From assembly GCA_031290985.1 (NCBI GenBank), contig JARLJW010000092.1, positions 50,640 through 114,639 on the forward strand: a stretch of DNA of 64,000 nucleotides. Direction: 5' to 3'. The stretch comes from Verrucomicrobiia bacterium. Its GTDB lineage: Bacteria > Verrucomicrobiota > Verrucomicrobiia > Limisphaerales > UBA11358. The notes under the pieces are model-generated. The model was not told the DNA's origin. It made no database searches and saw only the letters and a program-made list of their open reading frames with translations. The position numbers were made by a program, and so were the translations under genes. Positions 53,457 through 60,977 of this stretch are shown here, piece after piece (within the stretch, counting starts at the first letter, position 1; the number at the start of each line of letters is the position of its first letter).

Positions 53457-53499
53457 AGTCCTTAACCGGATACAGGTTCAAGTCCTGTCGTGGGCACCA
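53415..53499 (+). tRNA. tRNA-Leu, anticodon CAG
   Basis: 85 nt including encoded CCA. Acceptor stem GCCCACG/CGTGGGC with discriminator A; D arm GCGGAATTGGCAGACGC; anticodon stem CTAGA/TCTAG with loop TTCAGGT giving CAG; a long variable arm of the leucine type (TCCTTAACCGGA); T arm CAGGTTCAAGTCCTG. It closely resembles the E. coli leucine tRNA with the same anticodon. It is the integration target of the element to its left. Upstream -10-like TACATT (53396-53401) is weak compared with the original promoter at 32608. Confidence 0.97.
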
Positions 53500-53563
53500 T
53501 CTTTAACGGTTTGAGCGGGCGCAAGCCCGTTAAGCCTGTCGTTGAACTCCAACCCCGGCGCAC

Positions 53564-53965
53564 ATGCAAAGTGAAAAGGGAAAACTGAAAGTCATCGCGG
53601 GAATCCTGTTGATCGGCCTGACGGCCTTTGGCTCCGATCGATACACCAAAAGCATCAGCGTGGAAACCGATCCGCCGGGGATGCGGATCTATTTTTGCAT
53701 CAGCGCCACGGAGACCAACGCCATGGCGGCGCGGGAATATGTCGGGGCCTCGCCCTGCTCGGTGAAGGTGAAAGTTGACAGTGACGGAAGGTTTCAAAAC
53801 CAGATTTCATCCTTCAAGCATCCCGTGGCGGTGTTCATGGCGGAGCCGCCGGCGCTGCAAACGAATCTCTACCCGCAAAAACAAGCTTTTCCGGTGCCGT
53901 CGCTCTTCCACAAGGCCGCCAAAGCCCCGGATGCGGTGTTTTTTGACATGAATAAAAAGCCGTAA
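53564..53965 (+). CDS. Exported protein of unknown function, PEGA-like start
   Basis: 133 residues. A hydrophobic N-terminal segment (VIAGILLIGLTAFGS) acts as signal or anchor, followed by ISVETDPPGMRIYFCIS, which resembles the first strands of PEGA domains (SxPxGAxVYV). The C-terminal part has no recognised motif. It is the first chromosomal gene right of the element. Surface-layer or envelope location is inferred. Confidence 0.6.
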   Translation: MQSEKGKLKVIAGILLIGLTAFGSDRYTKSISVETDPPGMRIYFCISATETNAMAAREYVGASPCSVKVKVDSDGRFQNQISSFKHPVAVFMAEPPALQTNLYPQKQAFPVPSLFHKAAKAPDAVFFDMNKKP

Positions 53966-54377
53966 TGTCCCAGATGCGGGTGAGGTTCGCCGGCCACCGG
54001 GGGGCGGGAAAAAGCAAAATTGCGAAACGAAGCCAATTTTAAAATCGTAAAACCCCGCGTGTTTATTAGATGAAACCATGGAAATGGCCGTAATGACCTT
54101 ACAGAACGAAGCCAATTCGAAGCCAATTTAAGTCAAAAGCCGGGCCAAAAGGGGCACGGGAAGCCGAAACGATTGGTGCGCGGGAGCCGCAGATCTGACG
54201 TTTTGCCGGAAAACGAAGGGCGCAGGCCGCGGGTTGGGTGGGTGATGGCAAGCAATGGTTTGAGAAGCGCCTGAAATGTTAACAAAATTTGATTTTCTTT
54301 CGCCGGGAATTTTTTATCATCCACGGCTGTTGGATGAAACTAAAACCATAGGTTTCTTCAAACCTGAATAAAAATTT
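53966..54377. other. Intergenic region with three CGAAGCCAATT repeats
   Basis: No gene is supported. CGAAGCCAATT occurs at 54028-54038, 54107-54117 and 54118-54128, the last two adjacent. They may be regulator sites for the aldolase gene or small-scale duplication. Confidence 0.5.
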
Positions 54378-55340
54378 ATGCCACTGACACATACCAAAGA
54401 CCTGTTCGCGAAGGCGCTCAAGGGCAAATACGCCCTCGGCGCATTCAACGTCAACAACATGGAACTCATCCAGGCCATTGTCGAAGCCTGTGAAGAGGAA
54501 AAGGCCCCGTTGATCCTCCAGATCTCCAAAGGTGCGCGTCAATACGCCAACCCGGTTTACCTCAAGAAACTCATCGAGGCCGCCGTCAGCCTCTCCAACA
54601 TCCCGATCGCCGTCCATTTGGACCACGGCGACACGTTCGACCTGTGCAAGCAGTGCATCGACGAGGGTTTCACGAGCGTCATGATTGATGCGAGCCATGA
54701 GTCGTTCGAAAAGAACGTCGAAATCACCAAAAAGGTCGTGGAATACGCCCACAAGCATAATTGCTCGGTGGAATCCGAACTGGGCCACCTGGTCGGCGCG
54801 CAGTTTGACGAAGGTGAAGAGGGCGGTGCCCATTCCTCCAGCGGCCATTACACCGATCCGGCGGAAGCGGTCAAATTTGTCAAGGAAACCGGCTGCGACT
54901 CGCTCGCCGTCGCCATCGGCAACAGCCATGGCGCCTTCAAGTTCAAGGGCGAACAGCACCTGGACCTCGAACGCCTCAAGCTCATCAAGAAGGCGCTCAT
55001 GGAGGCGAACCTGGGTGATTATCCGCTGGTGTTGCATGGTGCGTCCAGCGTGCCGAAGTATCTCGCGGACGAGATCAACAAGTACGGCGGCAACATGCCG
55101 GATTCACAGGGTGTGCCGGAAGGCGACATCGAAGTGGCGCGCCGCGTGGGTTGCACGAAGGTGAACATTGACACCGACCTGCGCATGGCGATGACCGCGG
55201 GCATCCGCAAAGTGTTCGCGGAAAAGCCGGCTGAATTCGATCCGCGCAAGTACATGGGCCCCGCCCGCCAGCACGTCAAAGACCTGGTTCGTCACAAGGT
55301 CAAGAATGTCCTGTGCTGCGCCGGTCACGCGTTTGACTGA
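54378..55340 (+). CDS. fba: Class II fructose-bisphosphate aldolase
   Basis: 320 residues, cytoplasmic. Class II signatures: YALGAFNVNNMELIQAIVEA, the zinc/catalytic motif HLDHGDTFD, ESELGHLVG, AIGNSHGAFKF, LHGASSVP and the phosphate-binding NIDTDLRMAMT. It reversibly cleaves fructose 1,6-bisphosphate into two triose phosphates using Zn2+; closely related paralogues act on tagatose bisphosphate. Length is normal for the family. It appears monocistronic, with a strong Rho-independent terminator 15 bp after the stop. Confidence 0.95.
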   Translation: MPLTHTKDLFAKALKGKYALGAFNVNNMELIQAIVEACEEEKAPLILQISKGARQYANPVYLKKLIEAAVSLSNIPIAVHLDHGDTFDLCKQCIDEGFTSVMIDASHESFEKNVEITKKVVEYAHKHNCSVESELGHLVGAQFDEGEEGGAHSSSGHYTDPAEAVKFVKETGCDSLAVAIGNSHGAFKFKGEQHLDLERLKLIKKALMEANLGDYPLVLHGASSVPKYLADEINKYGGNMPDSQGVPEGDIEVARRVGCTKVNIDTDLRMAMTAGIRKVFAEKPAEFDPRKYMGPARQHVKDLVRHKVKNVLCCAGHAFD

Positions 55341-55355
55341 GAATCGTTTTTTAAC

Positions 55356-55389
55356 AAAGCCCCCGGCTGGAAACAGCCGGGGGCTTTTT
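55356..55389 (+). terminator. Rho-independent terminator of the aldolase gene
   Basis: A 14-bp stem AAAGCCCCCGGCTG / CAGCCGGGGGCTTT with a GAAA loop, followed by TTTTTGCTTTTT. Confidence 0.95.
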
Positions 55390-55622
55390 GCTTTTTAGTG
55401 TGCCAGCGTGCCAGAAATTTAAAGGCGATGGCACAGTTGATTGTGCCAAAAGTTTCCAGTCTGACATTCTTTAAGATGGGCGTTGTGGCTGCAAGTGATT
55501 GATTTAAAAGCATCTCCACGGTAGGCCGACGGTTGGCATTGTCGAAGCTATAAAGGAGTTGTTGGAACCGAACCAATAATCGAGCAAAAAACAAAACGAT
55601 CAACCAAAACGAAAGGAACAAT

Positions 55623-56057
55623 ATGAAACTGGTTACCTATCAACGACCCGGACTGGCTTGGCCCAGCTTTGGCCGGCTGCTGAACCTGAATGATGAACTC
55701 GACCGGCTGTTTGAGACGCCTTTGCAGGCGTGGGCGCCGGCGCTGGACGTGCATGAGGACAAGGAAAAATTCACCGTGAGCCTCGAATTGCCCGGCCTCA
55801 AACGGGAAGACATCAACGTGCATCTGGAGGATGGCAGCCTGATCATCTCCGGTGAACGCAAGGCGGAAACGGTGAGCGAGGGCACGGAGGTGCATCGTCA
55901 GGAACGCTATTACGGGAAGTTCTCCCGCGCGCTGACGCTGCCGGTGGCCGTGGCCCCGGACAAGGTGAAGGCCGCGTTCAAGGACGGCATCTTAACGGTG
56001 ACGCTGCCGAAGGCCGAGGAAGCCAAGCCGAAACAGATCGATGTGACGGTCAACTGA
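55623..56057 (+). CDS. Hsp20-family small heat-shock protein
   Basis: 144 residues. The alpha-crystallin domain spans about 37-130: PALDVHEDKEKFTVSLELPG, LKREDINVHLEDGSLIISGE, RYYGKFSRALTLPV, VKAAFKDGILTVTLPK, with the usual terminal beta-strand set. The C-terminal tail lacks a clear IXI motif; IDV is the nearest. It is an ATP-independent holdase that binds unfolding proteins. AAAGGAAC just before the ATG is a good ribosome-binding site. Stands alone between two terminator-separated genes. Confidence 0.95.
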   Translation: MKLVTYQRPGLAWPSFGRLLNLNDELDRLFETPLQAWAPALDVHEDKEKFTVSLELPGLKREDINVHLEDGSLIISGERKAETVSEGTEVHRQERYYGKFSRALTLPVAVAPDKVKAAFKDGILTVTLPKAEEAKPKQIDVTVN

Positions 56058-56204
56058 AGCGGGTTGGAATCATCAGGTCTGAGGGTGAAGGCGGGAGCCC
56101 GGTACGGGTTCCCGCCTTTGCGGTCGTGGGTGCTGCCGGTGACTTTTCATTTGCCCAGACGCGCTTTTGGCCGATAATCAGTAGAGTGATAATCATCGGC
56201 TGAC

Positions 56205-57515
56205 ATGGCCAGGCTTGTCGTCATCTCAAAAGGTGTGACCGCGCCGCCGCTCGAATTGAGCGGGGGCTGGGCGACCATTGGCCGCGGGGATGGCAACACC
56301 CTGCAGATCGTGGAGACGTCGGTGTCCGGACGGCATTGCGAGGTGCGGTTGCAGGGCGGGGAGCTGGCCGTGCGCGATTTGCTTTCCACAAATGGCACGT
56401 TTGTGGACGGGAAAAAGATTTCAGAGGCGACGCTGAAGCCGGGGCAGATATTGCGGGTGGGGGATGTGGATTTGAACTTCGAGGCCGCTTCCCCCGGCAC
56501 GGACGCACCCGGCGCTTCTTTCATCAGCAAGATGCTGGTGATGAATTCGGCGGCGCAGGCGGCGGCGAAAGCGGCACCCGCCCAGGCACCGGCCGAAGCG
56601 AAGGCCGCCGCCCCACCGGAGCCGGTGGACGATTCCAAAAAATTTCACGTCCTCTTCGTCGATGACAGCATGGCGTTTCTCGAGGCGTTCGGCGGGTTGT
56701 GCGATGAATATGCGAACAAGACGTGGGCGATTCATACCGCGACGAGCGCGGACCGCGCGCTGGCCGTGCTGAAGGACAAGCCGGTGGACCTGGTGGTGCT
56801 GGACATCGGGATGCCGATGCTGGACGGGCTGCAACTGCTGGGGATCATCACGCGGCGTTATCCGGGCCTGAAAACCGTCGTGATGACCGGCAAGGCGACC
56901 GAGTCCAAGCGGGCGGATGCGCTGACGAACGGCGCGGATCTGTTCCTGGAAAAGCCGCTGACCGCGGAGGGCATGAAGTCCACGTTCAACATATTGAACG
57001 ACCTGGTGTCCTGGGCGCATCTGGAGGGCTTCACCGGCGCGCTGCGGCATGTCGGTTTGCAGGAGGTCATCCAGATGGAATGCAACAGCCGCCATTCCTC
57101 GATCCTGGAGATCCGCAACGCGGAGTTGCGCGGGCAGATCTACATCGAGGCGGGGGCGATCACGCACGCGGCGGTTGGCACGCTCACCGGCGAACAGGCG
57201 TTTTACCGGCTGATGGCGCTGCGCGGCGGGGAATTTCAGTTGAAGCCCTTTAAAGCCCCGGCACAACGAACGATCGAGAGCCGCTGGGAATTTCTGCTGA
57301 TGGATGCCGCGCGGGCCTGTGATGAAGAGACGGTGCTGCTGAAAAAACCGGCTGAAAAACCCGTGGCAGCGCCGGTGCAAAATTCCGAACATGTCGGCAT
57401 CGGCGAGGATCTCATTGAAGTGGCCATGTACGATGGCAAATGGAAGGCGGTCGGCGGCGGTGCGTCCAGTGAGGCCAGGACCGGTGAGGACACCGCCGGC
57501 GGCGGGAAAAAGTAA
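56205..57515 (+). CDS. FHA - receiver - DUF4388 signalling protein
   Basis: 436 residues. FHA domain (1 to about 95: GWATIGRGDGNTLQI, VSGRHCEVRLQ, LSTNGTFVDGKKI) binds phosphothreonine peptides. An Ala/Pro linker follows, then a canonical receiver (about 147-265: VLFVDDSMAF with the acidic pair, LVVLDIGMPMLDG with the phospho-Asp, VVMTGKA, FLEKPL with the Lys). DUF4388 (about 270-350) includes GLQEVIQMECNSRHSSILEI, GQIYIEAGAITHAAVG. It probably integrates Ser/Thr phosphorylation with two-component input; a Ser/Thr kinase lies 1.4 kb downstream. The ribH gene follows 8 bp later, so they are cotranscribed. Confidence 0.92.
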   Translation: MARLVVISKGVTAPPLELSGGWATIGRGDGNTLQIVETSVSGRHCEVRLQGGELAVRDLLSTNGTFVDGKKISEATLKPGQILRVGDVDLNFEAASPGTDAPGASFISKMLVMNSAAQAAAKAAPAQAPAEAKAAAPPEPVDDSKKFHVLFVDDSMAFLEAFGGLCDEYANKTWAIHTATSADRALAVLKDKPVDLVVLDIGMPMLDGLQLLGIITRRYPGLKTVVMTGKATESKRADALTNGADLFLEKPLTAEGMKSTFNILNDLVSWAHLEGFTGALRHVGLQEVIQMECNSRHSSILEIRNAELRGQIYIEAGAITHAAVGTLTGEQAFYRLMALRGGEFQLKPFKAPAQRTIESRWEFLLMDAARACDEETVLLKKPAEKPVAAPVQNSEHVGIGEDLIEVAMYDGKWKAVGGGASSEARTGEDTAGGGKK

Positions 57516-57523
57516 TTTCAACC

Positions 57524-58030
57524 ATGCTAAAGAAAATTCAGTCGAAAAACATCGGCGGCAAGGGTGCCGGCTTTGCCATCATCGCCTCAAAATACAACGC
57601 CCGTTATGTGGACGCCATGCTGCGGGCGGCGCGGGCGGAAATTCTCCGGGCGGGTGGCCGGGTGCAGGTGGTCCGGGTGCCGGGCGCCTACGAGATTCCG
57701 GTGGTCGCCGCGCGGCTGGCGCATGCGTCCCGCCTGCGTCCCCGCACTTCACCGCTGGCCGGCATCATCTGCCTGGGCGTGATTTTGCGCGGGGCGACGA
57801 CCCACGCGCAGCACATCGGCGAGGCCGTGAGCAACGCGCTTGCGCACATCCAGATCACGCATGAAGTGCCGGTGATCCACGAGGTGTTGCTGCTGGAAAA
57901 TGAGCAGCAGGCCCGGGAGCGTTGTTTGAGCCAGACGCACAACCGGGGCCGGGAAGCGGCCCAGACGGCGCTGGCAATGGCGCGGGTCATGGCCGGCTTG
58001 CCGGAGCCGGATGATGATGTTCCGTTTTGA
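57524..58030 (+). CDS. ribH: 6,7-dimethyl-8-ribityllumazine synthase
   Basis: 168 residues. Motifs: GAGFAIIASKYNARYVDAML for the N-terminal strand, VPGAYEIPVVA, LGVILRGATTHAQHI with the catalytic His retained, and THNRGREAAQTAL. It condenses 5-amino-6-ribitylaminouracil with dihydroxybutanone phosphate in riboflavin synthesis. Differences from the usual GVLTTD block (here EVLLLENEQQARERC) and the slightly longer loop after SRLRPRTSP are notable but leave the active site intact. It is coupled to the FHA-receiver gene, not to other rib genes. Confidence 0.93.
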   Translation: MLKKIQSKNIGGKGAGFAIIASKYNARYVDAMLRAARAEILRAGGRVQVVRVPGAYEIPVVAARLAHASRLRPRTSPLAGIICLGVILRGATTHAQHIGEAVSNALAHIQITHEVPVIHEVLLLENEQQARERCLSQTHNRGREAAQTALAMARVMAGLPEPDDDVPF

Positions 58031-58110
58031 GGGATGCGGCTTTTGTCCGCGCGGAGGTTTTGCGGGATGCGTGTCTTCACTGCCCGCGCAGTCCAGGATA
58101 TCGCGGAGTA

Positions 58111-58140
58111 TGCGGGCGGTTCCAATTGGAACCGCCCGCA
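58111..58140. terminator. 30-bp perfect palindrome after ribH
   Basis: TGCGGGCGGTTCCAA and its exact reverse complement with no loop, 80 bp after the ribH stop. It is followed by TCTGTATTTA, a weak T-run. Probably a terminator or 3' hairpin. Confidence 0.6.
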
Positions 58141-58252
58141 TCTGTATTTATCCCCACCCAGCCATGCGCGCTCGTCGCCGTGCTCGTGCTCGAAGGTCAG
58201 TTCGAGGACGAGGACGACGACGAGAACGAGGAGGATCCGGTCAGTCGTGGTT

Positions 58253-58582
58253 TCATGCGGCGATGATTTCGCGGGTGACGGCGAAGATCTGCGCCTGCCG
58301 GCCGGCTTGGCGGAGGGTCGCCGTCGTCTTTTCCTCGAACAACGCCGGGAACACCAGCAACGGGAACAGGGTGTTCCAGGCCAGCGCCGCCGCCTCGTTG
58401 GCCGCGCGCCGGAGCGGGGCGTTCAGTTCGGTGGGTGCCTGGGCGAGCTGCCGGGCGAGCAGCGCTTTTTTTAGCCGCTCGAACTCGGTCTCCTGGGTGG
58501 CGCGGAACGGAGCCGGCGGCAGGGGCCGCAGCTCGAACCGTGTTTCGGGCGCGAATTCGGCCCGTAGTTTGTTTGTTTTCAT
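58253..58582 (-). CDS. Hypothetical Ala/Leu-rich protein
   Basis: 109 residues from the ATG at 58582 (MKTNKLRAEFAPETRFELRP). Mostly helical: EFERLKKALLARQLAQ, then a hydrophobic stretch ALAWNTLFPLLVFPALFEEK and a basic end. No known family, though the composition and the AWNTLFPLLVFP segment look like a folded helical bundle. A terminator and a 35-codon ORF lie upstream on the same strand, so transcription may be attenuated or read through. Confidence 0.6.
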   Translation of the reverse strand: MKTNKLRAEFAPETRFELRPLPPAPFRATQETEFERLKKALLARQLAQAPTELNAPLRRAANEAAALAWNTLFPLLVFPALFEEKTTATLRQAGRQAQIFAVTREIIAA

Positions 58583-58621
58583 GTCTTGTCTTTCTTTTTC
58601 GTTGGTTTGGGTGCAAAAGCC

Positions 58622-58657
58622 AAAAACCCGCGACTGCCTTGGCAATCGCGGGTTTTT
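58622..58657 (-). terminator. Rho-independent terminator of the minus-strand small unit
   Basis: AAAAACCCGCGA and TCGCGGGTTTTT pair over 12 bp with an inner GCC/GGC stem. On the minus strand the hairpin is followed by TTTTTGGCTTTTGC. It sits 16 bp after the stop of the 35-codon ORF at 58674-58781. Confidence 0.85.
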
Positions 58658-58673
58658 GTAAAATTTAGTTAAA

Positions 58674-58781
58674 TCAGAATTTCACTCCCACGACGCCCAA
58701 AGGACGGGAATAGCTCTGGCAAATGGCCATCCAGCCATTTACCGGCGTATGCGTCTTCATGGTTGCGAGCGTGGTTTTCAT
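58674..58781 (-). CDS. 35-residue ORF in a complete promoter-terminator unit (small protein or small RNA)
   Basis: Reads MKTTLATMKTHTPVNGWMAI and ends with VVGVKF. A TTGACA/TTTAAT promoter lies just upstream and a strong terminator just downstream, so a transcript of about 170 nt is expected. No Shine-Dalgarno sequence is visible and the leader would be only about 9 nt, so the product may be an RNA or a near-leaderless peptide. It could also be a leader controlling the gene at 58253-58582. No homologue is known to me. Confidence 0.45.
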   Translation of the reverse strand: MKTTLATMKTHTPVNGWMAICQSYSRPLGVVGVKF

Positions 58782-58796
58782 ACCAAACAGGCCGCA

Positions 58797-58825
58797 ATTA
58801 AACCCCATTTCGTCCGGTTTGTCAA
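58797..58825 (-). promoter_or_regulatory. Sigma-70 promoter
   Basis: On the minus strand TTGACA (58825-58820), a 17-bp spacer, and TTTAAT (58802-58797). The -35 box is perfect and the -10 box differs at one position. The predicted start is near 58790. Confidence 0.75.
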
Positions 58826-58900
58826 AGTGATTTTTGACCTGATGAAAAATGCGTTGTCGGATTCGGTCGTGGTGCTACATTGAAACTAAGACAGGAACCC

Positions 58901-59911
58901 ATGAGTGAAACCAGCAAACCTCTGAAAATGGTGACGTGCCCGGGCTGTGATGCGAAGACCTTCATCCCCGGCGACCTGCCGCCGCTGGCTTCCGAACCCT
59001 GCAAGAAGTGCGGTCATGCCATCATGATGCCGATGCTGCTCCGGCAGTTTGAGTTGCGCAGCAAGATCGCCGCCGGCGGCATGGGCGTGGTCTATCGCGC
59101 CTGGGACACCACGCTGGAACGGCTCGTGGCGGTGAAGCTGATGAAGAAGGAGCTGCTGGATGACCCGAAGATGCTGGAAAGTTTTTATCTTGAAGCCCGG
59201 GCCTGCGCCAAGCTGAACCACACGAACATCATCCATATCTACACCTTCGACGAGTGGGAAGGGGAACGCTATCTGGTGATGGAGATCGCCGACCAGGGGA
59301 GTTTGGATGCGCGCATCGAGAAACTCCACCTGCTGCCGGAACTGCAGGTGCTGGATGTGGGCATCAAGATCGCCTCCGCGCTGGACATGGCCTTGAAGTA
59401 CGACCTGCTGCATTGCGACATCAAGCCGGGCAACATCCTGTTCAATGCCGACCATGAGCCCAAGCTGGTGGATTTCGGCCTGGCCCGCAAAACCGATGCG
59501 GAACAGGAATCAGCGGAATTCACGCGCGGCACCCCGTATTACGTGGCCCCGGAAAAGATCAAACGCGAGCCGGAAACCTTTCTCTCGGACATGTACAGCC
59601 TCGGCGCGACGCTGTATCACGCCATCACCGGCCATGTGCCATTCGATGCGCCGACCCCGGATGAAGTGGTGCAGGCGCATGTGTACACCCCGCTGACCCC
59701 GCCCAACCAGGTCGTGCCGGAGATTTCACAGGCCACCAGCGATGCGCTCGCCCGCGCCCTCGCCAAAAACCCGGGCGAACGGTTTTTGAACTACGACGAA
59801 CTGATCATGGCCCTCACCGCGGCGCGCAGCCAGTTGCTCGTCTATCAATCCCAGCAGCCCGACGAACCGCAGCAGCCCAAGCGCATGACGAGCTGGTGGC
59901 GGAAAAAATAA
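58901..59911 (+). CDS. Serine/threonine protein kinase with N-terminal zinc ribbon
   Basis: 336 residues. A short zinc-ribbon (CPGCDAKTF...CKKCGHAI, about 13-44) precedes a full kinase domain: IAAGGMGVVYRAWD (P-loop), VAVKLMKKEL with the catalytic Lys near 78, catalytic loop HCDIKPGNILFN from His171, VDFGLAR, GTPYYVAPEKI and SDMYSLGATLYHAITG. HCD replaces the more common HRD, which suggests less dependence on activation-loop phosphorylation. No transmembrane segment follows the domain, so it is cytoplasmic. ATG 58901 is preferred with AGGA upstream. The FHA protein at 56205-57515 could be a partner. Confidence 0.93.
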   Translation: MSETSKPLKMVTCPGCDAKTFIPGDLPPLASEPCKKCGHAIMMPMLLRQFELRSKIAAGGMGVVYRAWDTTLERLVAVKLMKKELLDDPKMLESFYLEARACAKLNHTNIIHIYTFDEWEGERYLVMEIADQGSLDARIEKLHLLPELQVLDVGIKIASALDMALKYDLLHCDIKPGNILFNADHEPKLVDFGLARKTDAEQESAEFTRGTPYYVAPEKIKREPETFLSDMYSLGATLYHAITGHVPFDAPTPDEVVQAHVYTPLTPPNQVVPEISQATSDALARALAKNPGERFLNYDELIMALTAARSQLLVYQSQQPDEPQQPKRMTSWWRKK

Positions 59912-59912
59912 A

Positions 59913-59938
59913 AAAGGCGGATGTTGCCATCCGCCTTT
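59913..59938. terminator. Bidirectional terminator
   Basis: AAAGGCGGATG, TTGC, CATCCGCCTTT: an 11-bp perfect stem between the convergent kinase gene and the 59961 gene. The minus-strand side is followed by a long T-run. Confidence 0.85.
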
Positions 59939-59960
59939 GAAAACTAAATCTCGCGGACGG

Positions 59961-60398
59961 TCATTTGGTGGGCGCGGGAGGCGCGGAGGCTGGCACCGCG
60001 GCCTCGGCCGCTTTCTTCTTCGGCTTCTTCGGCGCCTTGTCACCCGCAGTGATGGTGACGGCGTTCTGCTTGCCGGCCTCATCGACCTTATAGGTGCCCT
60101 TGGCCGTTTCCCCGACCGTGATTTCCGATAACGTCGCGGGTTTGTCGGCTTTAATGATCTTCGTTTCGGAAGTCACATAGAACAGGTTGGTCCCGACGGT
60201 GAGCGACATGGCTGCGGTATCCACGGCGGTGACACTGCCATGGAAGGAGGTACGCGCTTTCTTCTTGGGCGCGGGCGTGGTGGCGGCAGGTTTGTCGGTC
60301 TTGGTGGGGCTGTCGTCGGCGCGGCTGGCCGCCGGAACGGCCACCAACCCGGCGACCACGACGCTGAACAGGGCGATGCGGGCGAAGTGCTTTTTCAT
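59961..60398 (-). CDS. Exported protein, DUF5666-like
   Basis: 145 residues. The signal peptide is FARIALFSVVVAGLVAVPAASRA. A Lys/Pro/Thr-rich linker leads into a small OB-like beta domain (FHGSVTAVDTAAMSLTVG, FYVTSETKIIKADKPATLSE, VGETAKGTYKVDE), then an Ala/Pro/Lys tail. The G.V..VD....V.V....V...T.I pattern resembles DUF5666. Periplasmic location is likely; function unknown. Confidence 0.75.
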   Translation of the reverse strand: MKKHFARIALFSVVVAGLVAVPAASRADDSPTKTDKPAATTPAPKKKARTSFHGSVTAVDTAAMSLTVGTNLFYVTSETKIIKADKPATLSEITVGETAKGTYKVDEAGKQNAVTITAGDKAPKKPKKKAAEAAVPASAPPAPTK

Positions 60399-60456
60399 GG
60401 TTTAAGTTATGGTTTTAGGAGGTTTGGACAGGAAACCGGGAGTAGATGCTCAGGGG

Positions 60457-60969
60457 TTACCACGAGCCTTCGGCCAGATGCTCGGTGATGGCGCGCGCGA
60501 GCTCTTCCGCGACCAGCGGCAAGGCCTGGCGTTCCGCGCTGGCCAGGTCGTTGCCGATGTGCACAAGCGTCTGCCCCTTCACATCGCGGTCCAAAAGCGC
60601 CTTGCCCGTATCATGTTCGCGGGCGATGACGTGGACCACCACCTCGATCCGGTAATTCTCCGGCGTGATGGAATCACTGCTCGAATAGCCCAGCCCGATC
60701 CGCCGGTATTGGCGGATGACCCCGCTCACCACGATGTCCCCGTCGCCATGCGTGGCCAGGTGATAGGTGGCATCGACCTGCAACCGTTCGCGCAACGCCT
60801 GCGTGAGCGCATCGCCCAGGCGCGGCTCGAGCGTCTGGTTGTTGAAAGGCAGCACCTCCACGGACTTGTCGCCGGCCTTTTCATCCATCACCGGGCCGAG
60901 GTGATAGCTGGCGCAACCCGACAGGGCCAGGGCGGCCAGGGCCGGCAGGAAAAATTTCAGCGCGCGCAT
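60457..60969 (-). CDS. lptE: LptE-like LPS-assembly lipoprotein
   Basis: 170 residues. Lipobox LSGCASY gives a lipidated Cys after a hydrophobic signal. The mature part has the LptE pattern: GYHLGP-like YHLGPVMDEKAG, VEVLPFNNQTLEPRLGDALT, LRERLQVDATYHLA, VVSGVIRQYRRIGLGYSS. LptE plugs the LptD barrel that inserts lipopolysaccharide in the outer membrane. It starts 9 bp after the BamD-like gene, forming an envelope-assembly pair. Sequence similarity is low in this family, so the name is a confident guess rather than proof. Confidence 0.8.
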   Translation of the reverse strand: MRALKFFLPALAALALSGCASYHLGPVMDEKAGDKSVEVLPFNNQTLEPRLGDALTQALRERLQVDATYHLATHGDGDIVVSGVIRQYRRIGLGYSSSDSITPENYRIEVVVHVIAREHDTGKALLDRDVKGQTLVHIGNDLASAERQALPLVAEELARAITEHLAEGSW

Positions 60970-60977
60970 GGTTCGGT

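Noticed and set aside
56421..57521. 366-codon minus-strand frame opposite the FHA-receiver gene
   Set aside because: Antisense to a gene with three recognisable domains; Arg/His-rich composition typical of shadows.
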